Part shown: positions 56,140 to 63,800 of the stretch, piece by piece
How the letters are laid out: every line of letters starts with the position of its first letter
Numbering within the stretch: the stretch's first letter is position 1
IMG/VR virus record: IMGVR_UViG_3300026157_000001
Location: 1 to 64,000 of that record
From: a virus
Length of the DNA stretch: 64,000 bases
Direction: 5' to 3' (one strand)
The notes under the pieces: model-generated
What the model was told of the DNA's origin: nothing
Seen by the model: the letters and a program-made list of their open reading frames with translations, nothing else
Database searches by the model: none
Translations under genes and position numbers: made by a program

Positions 56140-56604
56140 ATGCTAAATAATCCTATAGATCCTTTATGCCCGGAACAATCTTTAATTGGTTTATTATCGA
56201 GTCTTGGAATTTTAGATGATACTTTGTATTTTAACCTAACCCGTAGCCTCGTAAGAACCGGCAAGATTCGATATACCGACCAACATATGATAGAAGCTGT
56301 TTTTCAATCTGTAGACGGCCAACATCAAATTACAGCTGTTAAAACCAGAAGGACAAAACTGGGCCAAGATATTGGAATACTCGCATATTTCCACAGACTC
56401 TTCCCAGGCCCACCTGAACTATTAGCTCAAAGAGAATATAGAACAACATCAGATTTTAATAGAGATTTAAGATCTGCAGAAGGTAAAAGACTAAATTTAC
56501 GACAACATAAGACAACATTAAACACCAACACAATAACTTTTCCACATAAACTCAGACGAGGTCTCGCGGCAATTACAACGACGGGACATTTTAACTATAT
56601 ATGA
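56140..56604 (+). CDS. Unknown early protein (ATGA end)
   Basis: 154 aa, begins M-L-N-N-P-I-D-P-L-C-P and ends H-F-N-Y-I, TGA, in an ATGA overlap with the nuclease gene; a Trp reading would add W plus seven residues and stop at TAA. Basic C-terminal half (K-R-L-N-L-R-Q-H-K-T-T, H-K-L-R-R-G) suggests nucleic-acid binding, in line with the nuclease partner. Confidence 0.55.
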   Translation: MLNNPIDPLCPEQSLIGLLSSLGILDDTLYFNLTRSLVRTGKIRYTDQHMIEAVFQSVDGQHQITAVKTRRTKLGQDIGILAYFHRLFPGPPELLAQREYRTTSDFNRDLRSAEGKRLNLRQHKTTLNTNTITFPHKLRRGLAAITTTGHFNYI

Positions 56605-57395
56605 CAAAAGATATACATAACCAAGACCTAATTACATTAGATGAAGCAACTCACCAGTACACTGTAAAGACAGCGCCTCATCTGCGATATACCTCTGCAA
56701 CAACATTTATCGGAGAATTCTTCCGTGGTTTTGACGCAGACGGAATAGCAGAGAAACTAGCTGCAAAACAAACAGGCAAATACGCTAATAAAAGCAAAAA
56801 ACAAATATTGGCCGGCTGGACGGCAATTGCCGACCGGGGCACAGAGGTCCACTTAGAGCTTGAAAACTATTTAGACGCTTGGAGAGAGAACAAGCCTTTA
56901 CCAGAAATAGAAGACATAAAAGCGCAACATGGACGCATGTGGATAGAAGAGATGTTTGAGCCACACTACGTGCCATACACAGAGATTAAATTATTCAGCA
57001 ATCAGTATCAGATAGCCGGTACTGTAGATCTCTTGATTCACAACCCTGACACAGACCAGTGGGTAATGGCCGACTGGAAGACAAACTCTAAGATTACAAC
57101 GTCCTCATGGGGTGGTAAGAAAGGTATACACTATGCCACACGACTATTAGATGATTGTAAACTTACAAAATATGCCTTACAAATGAGCCTCTACCAATAT
57201 TTACTAGAGAGCGAGTATGGCATAAAGATAAACAACAGAATATTAGTTCATCTAAGGCCTAAACAAACGATGACATACCCACTGGGCGTAAAAACCTATG
57301 AAACAGAATATTTAAAAGCTAATGTTGAAAAAATGTTAGAAGCAAGAATGGAAAAGAAACTAGCAGGTGAACTGTTTTTTAACCCTATAGAATAA
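56601..57395 (+). CDS. PD-(D/E)XK nuclease (RecB/Cas4-like)
   Basis: 264 aa. The RecB-like nuclease core is visible: R-G-T-E-V-H-L-E-L-E at ~76 (motif I His and helix), Y-T-E-I-K-L-F at ~120, I-A-G-T-V-D-L-L-I-H at ~135 (motif II Asp), W-V-M-A-D-W-K-T-N at ~151 (D/E-x-K) and a later K-Y-A-L-Q-M-S-L-Y-Q-Y (Q-x-x-x-Y motif). It should cut or resect DNA in replication, recombination or host genome breakdown. No Cas4-type Cys cluster is seen. Overlaps the next gene by one base. Confidence 0.75.
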   Translation: MTKDIHNQDLITLDEATHQYTVKTAPHLRYTSATTFIGEFFRGFDADGIAEKLAAKQTGKYANKSKKQILAGWTAIADRGTEVHLELENYLDAWRENKPLPEIEDIKAQHGRMWIEEMFEPHYVPYTEIKLFSNQYQIAGTVDLLIHNPDTDQWVMADWKTNSKITTSSWGGKKGIHYATRLLDDCKLTKYALQMSLYQYLLESEYGIKINNRILVHLRPKQTMTYPLGVKTYETEYLKANVEKMLEARMEKKLAGELFFNPIE

Positions 57396-57616
57396 TGCTA
57401 AAAGAAACATTAGAAGATCTTACATACCTTCTTTACGAAGTACACGGGCTTAATCCACACAAAGGAGACATTATTGAATGTCCTTTTTGTGTCGAAGGGT
57501 CTTCTCGATTTTACTGCTTGTACTGCACATCCTCCGGTATTGCCCACCTTAAATTTTACAAAACGTTTAAACAATTGATAAAAAGGCATTTCACATGGAC
57601 CGATATATCTCACTAA
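57395..57616 (+). CDS. Small zinc-ribbon protein 1
   Basis: 73 aa. C-P-F-C ... C-L-Y-C gives a Cys4 zinc ribbon at ~31-49, after an N-terminal helix (L-E-D-L-T-Y-L-L-Y-E-V-H-G) and before a basic C-terminal helix. One of three tandem genes with the same plan. The overlap with the next gene is 22 nt. Confidence 0.55.
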   Translation: MLKETLEDLTYLLYEVHGLNPHKGDIIECPFCVEGSSRFYCLYCTSSGIAHLKFYKTFKQLIKRHFTWTDISH

Positions 57617-57813
57617 GAGATTATTTACTTTTGCTTCAGGGGCATCTTTACGATAAAAACACACCTTATTTCAAAAAAGACTTTCTTTTATGCCCAAATT
57701 GTAAAAGTGAAAGTTTTAAAAGTCCTTATGTGTGTGTTATCTGCATGGGGTGTGCAACCTTGGATAAGAGAAACCCGGCTCAATTTAACTATTTAAGTAG
57801 ACATTATAAATGA
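57595..57813 (+). CDS. Small zinc-ribbon protein 2 (ATGA end)
   Basis: 72 aa, begins M-D-R-Y-I-S-L-R-D-Y-L-L-L-L-Q-G-H-L-Y; Cys4 in C-P-N-C ... C-V-I-C-M-G-C; ends S-R-H-Y-K, TGA. Reading TGA as Trp would add ten residues to TAA. The F-K-K-D-F-L-L-C-P-N-C part is parallel to F-K-N-N-F-M-G-C-T-S-C in the next gene, so they are paralogues. Confidence 0.55.
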   Translation: MDRYISLRDYLLLLQGHLYDKNTPYFKKDFLLCPNCKSESFKSPYVCVICMGCATLDKRNPAQFNYLSRHYK

Positions 57814-58037
57814 AAAATGGAAACTTTCCGATAACTTACTATCTTGATGGGCTCCAGAAGCAAATATACCATAACATCCGACCTCCCTTTAAAAATAACT
57901 TTATGGGATGCACAAGTTGCGGTGACGACCCTCGCTTTGCTGTTATTAGATGTTCAATTTGCGGAGGGTCTTATGAAATAGATAAAAGGGACGCAGACAT
58001 CTTTAACCATTTAACTAAATACCATGAAACTAACTAA
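57810..58037 (+). CDS. Small zinc-ribbon protein 3
   Basis: 75 aa, begins M-K-N-G-N-F-P-I-T-Y-Y-L-D-G-L-Q-K-Q-I-Y; Cys4 in C-T-S-C-G-D ... C-S-I-C-G-G; ends T-K-Y-H-E-T-N, TAA. Paralogue of the preceding gene (I-D-K-R-D-A-D-I-F-N-H-L versus L-D-K-R-N-P-A-Q-F-N-Y-L). Overlaps the next gene by 14 nt. Confidence 0.55.
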   Translation: MKNGNFPITYYLDGLQKQIYHNIRPPFKNNFMGCTSCGDDPRFAVIRCSICGGSYEIDKRDADIFNHLTKYHETN

Positions 58038-58539
58038 TGCCTTGGCCGTATTTCAGGGCCATATTTTTCTAGAAATAGACTATAGAGTCTGTGAAGTAGC
58101 ACAAAAATGTTTTAACAGCTCTTATACCCAAGACCAGAAGTTCTCAACAGGCCAAAGGCTGAATTTTCAGGGTGGTACTATCTCATTTAAAGCTCCTGAT
58201 ATGTTATTTGGCCGCGGTTCTTTATTCTTTGAAGAAAATACCCATCTTAGTAAATACAGTAATATATTTTACGTTTTAAGTGACTTAATCCCCGACTATA
58301 TCTATAAATATTTTCTATTTCATTTAATATTCCTCTCGAATCTAAAAAACACTGTTTTATATTATCCGCAGGGCAAAGAGCCATCTTTTATTGTCGCTAC
58401 GACGTGTGAATCTGCTGTTAGGGACAAACTTACTAAAGAAACTCACTTTATAGCTAAGCCTTCAGAATTTTTAAAACATGTACACCCGTATGAGCATGTA
58501 GAATGTGCTTTCTTTAATAAAACCACATCAACACCGTAA
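58024..58539 (+). CDS. Unknown early protein
   Basis: 171 aa, begins M-K-L-T-N-A-L-A-V-F-Q-G-H-I-F-L-E-I-D-Y and ends T-T-S-T-P, TAA. The N-terminal F-Q-G-H-I-F resembles L-Q-G-H-L-Y in the zinc-ribbon gene upstream, suggesting a shared N-terminal helix. The hydrophobic middle (Y-K-Y-F-L-F-H-L-I-F-L-S-N-L) is not a clear TM segment. No family recognised. Confidence 0.5.
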   Translation: MKLTNALAVFQGHIFLEIDYRVCEVAQKCFNSSYTQDQKFSTGQRLNFQGGTISFKAPDMLFGRGSLFFEENTHLSKYSNIFYVLSDLIPDYIYKYFLFHLIFLSNLKNTVLYYPQGKEPSFIVATTCESAVRDKLTKETHFIAKPSEFLKHVHPYEHVECAFFNKTTSTP

Positions 58540-58541
58540 TC

Positions 58542-59030
58542 ATGGAAAAATGGTATTTAGTAGAAACCTTAAAGAGGCTGTTTAGCCATGTCTTTATGGG
58601 AAATGATAGAAAAGCAGTGTTGGCAATGCTAAAACACGGCAAAAAACCTTATAAAAGCGCCTATTTTGACGTAAATAGGACCATCTCAATGGAAAGTATA
58701 GCAGATGAACGTATAATCGTTATAATTCCACTTTGGGCATGTAAATTTGAAATAGAGGGCTATACAATGTTTGATTTTATAGCAGAGGACGATCCGGAAT
58801 CAACATTTTGTATTTACAGGTCAGAGGACGACCGTGTCTTATATGTGATACACGAACAAATAATCGAAGAAAACCTCCTTGACTTTATGTACCACCCCTT
58901 AACCGATAAAATATGTGGGCTTGGTCCTCGCTTTGATGAGGGCTCTGATAAGTTTCTGCCCAGTGCAAAAACAAAGGATTACTACACAGTAAAAAGCTAT
59001 TATCCGGAGGCACATCTCGTCATACCTTAA
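58542..59030 (+). CDS. Unknown early protein
   Basis: 162 aa, begins M-E-K-W-Y-L-V-E-T-L-K-R-L-F and ends A-H-L-V-I-P, TAA. It starts 2 nt after the previous stop. Alpha/beta, acidic in the middle (I-A-E-D-D-P-E-S-T). Last gene of the unit before the promoter at 59035. No family recognised. Confidence 0.5.
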   Translation: MEKWYLVETLKRLFSHVFMGNDRKAVLAMLKHGKKPYKSAYFDVNRTISMESIADERIIVIIPLWACKFEIEGYTMFDFIAEDDPESTFCIYRSEDDRVLYVIHEQIIEENLLDFMYHPLTDKICGLGPRFDEGSDKFLPSAKTKDYYTVKSYYPEAHLVIP

Positions 59031-59034
59031 TATA

Positions 59035-59055
59035 AATAGGTATAAGAATAATGAA
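59035..59055 (+). promoter_or_regulatory. Early promoter element (GGTATAAGA family)
   Basis: AATAGGTATAAGAATAATGA, closely matching the consensus in its 3' part. It drives the AAA-ATPase and rIIA-like genes. Confidence 0.7.
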
Positions 59056-59094
59056 CGAAACATAACTTTAATTTTAATTTTAATTTAGCAGCCG

Positions 59095-60396
59095 TTGAAT
59101 AAGCTAATAGGAACAATAAAAGATATGGCGTCTGCAATTATTGTAGAAACCGTAAGACAACTAATAATAAATACAACTCAGGAACATATCACAGTAAAAG
59201 TCTCTGAGTTTTTTGATAGAAATAAAGTATGGGTGCAAGTTAATCACTCAAATACATTATACAGCGCGCTGTTATTTTTCTTGTCCGAACGAGTAAAACA
59301 AGACTCTGTACAGAAATTTACAGCAGCCATCTTAAATAAATATAACACTAGCCATTTAGAACAGAACCGAAATCTTTTGATAGCTCCCGGAGAGGACGAA
59401 ATCACGGTGACCTATAAAAACTGCGAGTTTAAATTTCACCGTACAGAGCCTATATCATCTAAAGGGTCAAGCTCTGCAGAATCATTAACACCAGAGGATG
59501 AAAAACCAGGATTTAAAATTACCACCCATAAACGAAACCGAGCAGTCTTGGTCGAGCTTCTCAAAGAGGCTTACTCAGACTATACTGCTGAAGTGCGCAC
59601 AGGAGCTTCCGTCTATTATACTCGCTGGGGCTCTGATTTTTTCCGTGCGGAGACAACAACGCTCCGACCGTGGGAAAGCGTCGTGTTGCCAAACGAAAAA
59701 AGAAACACCCTAGAAAAACATATAGAGGATTTTTACTCTTCTAAAGAATGGTATACGGACAGAGGCATACCTTATAGAAAAGGCTTCCTCTTGCATGGCC
59801 CGCCCGGAACAGGTAAAACATCAATTGTAAAAGGGCTAGCTAAAAAATATAATCTTGATATTTATATCATAAGCTTCTCTTCTACAAACTTTGATGAAAG
59901 CACACTGACCGACTTATTCAATGATATACCGGAAGGTGTAATTGTTTTATTTGAGGACATTGACGGATTATTTAAATCTCGTCAGGACCCGAATAAATCA
60001 CCGGAAGCTGATGACAACCCTATAAGCTTTAGATCCTTTATTAATCTATTAGATGGAGTTATGTCACCGGAAGGCGTATTAATCTTTATGACGACAAACT
60101 TTAAAAATCGCCTTGATGAAGCATTAATCCGACCAGGCCGTTGCGATGTGAGAATGGAGATTGGTTATATAGACGAAGAGATGGCTAAAGATTTCTTTCG
60201 ATATTTCTATAAGGATAAAGATGATTTAGACGATCTAGTCGTAGAACGGTTTTGGAGTGTAATCGGTGGCACACCAAAGTTAACCATAGCAGTACTTCAG
60301 AGTTACCTTACTAAATATAAAAACGACCCCGGACAAGCAGCCACGAACGTTTATTTTGAAGAGTTCTACACGGATTATAAAAAGGAGAACCAATGA
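59095..60396 (+). CDS. BCS1-like AAA+ ATPase
   Basis: 433 aa from a TTG (ATG at 59125 is an alternative). Residues ~185-400 match BCS1-type AAA ATPases: L-R-P-W-E-S-V-V-L-P, G-I-P-Y-R-K-G-F-L-L-H-G-P-P-G-T-G-K-T (Walker A, ~230), V-I-V-L-F-E-D-I-D-G-L-F (Walker B), S-F-I-N-L-L-D-G-V, M-T-T-N-F-K-N-R-L-D-E-A-L-I-R-P-G-R (sensor and Arg finger). A ~150-residue N-terminal region precedes it, as in BCS1, whose AAA ring moves folded proteins across a membrane; the mitochondrial TM anchor is not evident here. In bacteria such proteins also occur in conflict systems. Substrate unknown. The end is CAATGA overlapping the next start. Confidence 0.75.
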   Translation: MNKLIGTIKDMASAIIVETVRQLIINTTQEHITVKVSEFFDRNKVWVQVNHSNTLYSALLFFLSERVKQDSVQKFTAAILNKYNTSHLEQNRNLLIAPGEDEITVTYKNCEFKFHRTEPISSKGSSSAESLTPEDEKPGFKITTHKRNRAVLVELLKEAYSDYTAEVRTGASVYYTRWGSDFFRAETTTLRPWESVVLPNEKRNTLEKHIEDFYSSKEWYTDRGIPYRKGFLLHGPPGTGKTSIVKGLAKKYNLDIYIISFSSTNFDESTLTDLFNDIPEGVIVLFEDIDGLFKSRQDPNKSPEADDNPISFRSFINLLDGVMSPEGVLIFMTTNFKNRLDEALIRPGRCDVRMEIGYIDEEMAKDFFRYFYKDKDDLDDLVVERFWSVIGGTPKLTIAVLQSYLTKYKNDPGQAATNVYFEEFYTDYKKENQ

Positions 60397-60671
60397 CAGA
60401 AACATTAATTATCAGATCATTAATACTGGTTGATGATGATGGCCACTTTAACACATTTGCGCTGTCAAGCCAAAGAGGGGCAATATACCAATTCTTAGTA
60501 CACAACCTTACACATCGTGACCGGATAAATCTATCAGCTGAAGAGATAAAAGAGGGCGTGCTCCATGAAGACTATGAAGAGTTTCTTAGTTTTCTTCAGG
60601 AGCATATCCTGCAAAGAGGGTTCGCAGAACTAGGTGATATAAGACATAACCTGGATGATGACCCCTTCTAA
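60393..60671 (+). CDS. Small unknown early protein
   Basis: 92 aa, begins M-T-E-T-L-I-I-R-S-L-I-L-V-D-D-D-G and ends N-L-D-D-D-P-F, TAA. Acidic, helical. Coupled to the BCS1-like gene by ATGA and overlapping the next gene by 17 nt, so it is a possible adaptor. No family recognised. Confidence 0.55.
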   Translation: MTETLIIRSLILVDDDGHFNTFALSSQRGAIYQFLVHNLTHRDRINLSAEEIKEGVLHEDYEEFLSFLQEHILQRGFAELGDIRHNLDDDPF

Positions 60672-60894
60672 AAACATATACCTGTTACAGATAATGAAAG
60701 GATTAGAAAGCCGTTTATACTTTGAGCACTTTTGCACATATGATAAAACTCCAGACTTAAACCCCTGTAGCGACTGTGGGTGGGCTGTAAAGTACTGCGA
60801 AAAGTGCACTAAACAGCTGCCGACATATGCTCTATTTAAATCGGCATTAAAGTATAAATGCATAAATTTAGACAACCTTAAACAGAAAACATAA
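60655..60894 (+). CDS. Small zinc-ribbon protein 4
   Basis: 79 aa, begins M-M-T-P-S-K-N-I-Y-L-L-Q-I-M-K-G-L-E. Cys4 in C-S-D-C-G-W ... C-E-K-C at ~38-52, and a basic C-terminal helix. Same plan as the three genes at 57395-58037 (helix, ribbon, basic tail). One base separates it from the rIIA-like start. Confidence 0.55.
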   Translation: MMTPSKNIYLLQIMKGLESRLYFEHFCTYDKTPDLNPCSDCGWAVKYCEKCTKQLPTYALFKSALKYKCINLDNLKQKT

Positions 60895-60895
60895 C

Positions 60896-63800
60896 ATGTC
60901 ATTACAAGAAACCGAACGGTTTAATACCAGAGAAGGTACGAAGGGTATGAGTAAAGGAATTGACGCATCTTCAGAAAAGATGGTCATGGATATACTCCAG
61001 GCTACCCAGTATGCAAAGCCTGAAGAATCTACAGTACGTGAGCTAGCATCCAATGCTGTTGATTCACAAAGAGAAAAAGAGATTGCGTATGATATTTTGT
61101 CAAACGGGGCTGACCCTGACGACTACTTTGTCGAACGAGAGGGAGCGCAGTACGAAAGCTCTAAATGGGATCCGTCCTATTTTGATATAAACTATTTCGA
61201 CATGACGAAAACAAACGTTCTCATTCAATATATAGAGAACGCCGGCACAGGCTATTGCGACGAGTTCAGTGTAACTGACTATGGCGTAGGTCTGGGCATG
61301 CCAAGACTCCGGGGTTATTTTAACTTAGGATATTCCTCAAAAAGAAATACAAAACATGCGTTAGGCGCTTTTGGTATCGGAGCAAAAAGTCCGCTGTCAA
61401 CTCAGGTGCCATTCTATACTCTAGAAACTGCGCATAACGGCCGGAAGTATAAATTCAATATCTATCCCTATAAAGTAGAGAGTACAACCCCTCGCTTTAA
61501 TATGGAGACAGAGGATGAATACCCAACGCAGAATATAGGCACAGAAAAAGACCCCTATATCATCCACTATATTCCAACGGATGAGAAAAACTTCTGTAAA
61601 GTATCAATGGGTGTCAAGCGCCATAACCGGCACAGATACCGTGATGCGGTAAAACACCAACTACTGTATTTTCCCAATGTAGACTTCCAGTATAAATATG
61701 AAGGCAACGACCATTGGAATGAAATAGAGTTTCAGGCAGATATTCTACACAACAGCGACAGCCTGATTATATCCTCTAACATGCAGTATAGTAAACCACA
61801 CATTGTGGTAGTAAAAGAGAAAGGATCTGACATGGGCGTTACCTATGGCACGATTGATTTCCAAGAGCTTGAGATGGAAACCCTACGTGGTTCTATCGGC
61901 TTTAAATGTCCTATTAGATCGGTCGTGGAAGACCGAGAGACTGGTGAACGAAAAGTAGTACAAGACGGCGTTTCTGTAAATCCTAGAATTTGGTTATTAA
62001 TATAACTTTTTGTACTTTAGATTATGAAAAAATCTAAAGCAGGTATTTATAAAATAAGTTTCCAATGTAGCCATTTAAATGTATACTACGGAAGCACAAA
62101 TAAGTTTAACAGGCGTAAATCTCAACATTTACATCTTTTAAGACGAGGTAAACATAGTAACCCTATATTACAGAGTTACTTTAATAAATATGGAGAAACC
62201 TCATTTAAATTTAGTAAAGTTGAGACAATCTTAGATGAAGACGAAGAGTATATAGTAAAGCGAGAGCAGTATTATATTGATGCTTTAGAATCTAACCAAG
62301 ATATAAAAACTCTTAATTGTAATTTGGAGGCTGGAAGGCCTCCTTATACATGAACAGAAGAAAGACGAGAGGAGCTCAGAGAGCGTAATAAAAATTATAA
62401 GTGGACAAAGGAAAGACGAGAAAAGCACTCTCGTATAAAACAAGGATCCACACGCTCAGAAGAGGCTAAAGAAAAAACCTCAGAATCTTTAAAAGAGTTT
62501 TATTCTCACCTAAGAACAGAAGAAAGGGCCTGCCCTTATTGTAATTCGCTTTATACAAGGAAAGTTGGTAAGCGATATAATAAAACAAAGAAGCAAATGA
62601 ATCAGCGATATAAATGCACCGACTGTGACAAGAACTTCTTTAAACCTATCAAAAAGTAATTAATAACTCGCTGGGCCTTTATAGAGCAATCTATAAAGTG
62701 CATTGGGTGAATTGCTGGAAGGCGAAAGCTAATCAGCAGCCAAGCTAGGGGTACACCCCTAGAAGGTTCAGAGACTAGTGGAGGGGTAAAGCCCCCTTAA
62801 TGACCACAATAGCGCCCAACATCTCTCAGAGATGATGATATAGTCCACCCCGCTTTATAAGTGCGGGTTGAGCAGAGAAAGCGTTGTCTGGGACGAAAAC
62901 ACCAGAGCTTATATCCAGAAAGTAATTAAAGATGCTCAGGATGAAGCATCAAAAATTATCCAGGCCGAGCTAAAAACAGATGATTTCTATACATGGCTGC
63001 AGCGCAGCACAGAGATTATCAATCAGATGAGCGCCTTCTCCTATCAGGAAACAAAGCTAACTATATTAGCAAAGATTGTTGATAAGCATAAGCTTCAAAC
63101 AAAGTTTCCAGGAGACTCACGCATTATATATAAGCATAACCCGTCTACATTCTTTAAGGATATAGAAGTAAAAGCTATTGAAAAAGACCAGATCTATAAA
63201 AATGGCAAATATAAGACAAAGATAAACCGGGATGATGTACCAAACTGGGGATACTTTAAAGGGTCTTTAGTGTATGAGATGACTGAGGACGAGCGCCACA
63301 GTGTGACGAAAGATCTTTATATTCAGCACTTAAAGGATAGCAATCACTTTATTACAGTAAAGAAAGCTACCGATGAGCAAGTAAAAGAACGAATAGGTAA
63401 ACGCTTTAAAGATACTCAGGTAGCCACAAGAGGTGGTGAAAAGATCACCAAAAAGATTAAAGAAGAAATCGCATACGCTATAGAACAGCGAGACATTATT
63501 TGGGATGCGCTATTTGGAAGTGATCATATAGAGATTGAAAACTATGCTGACATTGAAGTAACGGATGAGTTCCGAGAACTGATGAAAAAGCAGAAGGAAG
63601 AAGCGGAAGAAGAAGAACAAGAAGACAAAATGGCAAATATGACGCCTAAAGAGCGTCGTGAAATGCTTGGTAAGACTGTTTGCTATTCTTTCAAAAAGAA
63701 CCCAAGAGCTACCGGGTACAGCAGCTCTAAGGACTGGGTGCTATCAAAGAAAGAGCCAGTCGTAAATGACTTGGTCAATTTTGATAAACCGGTTATCTAC

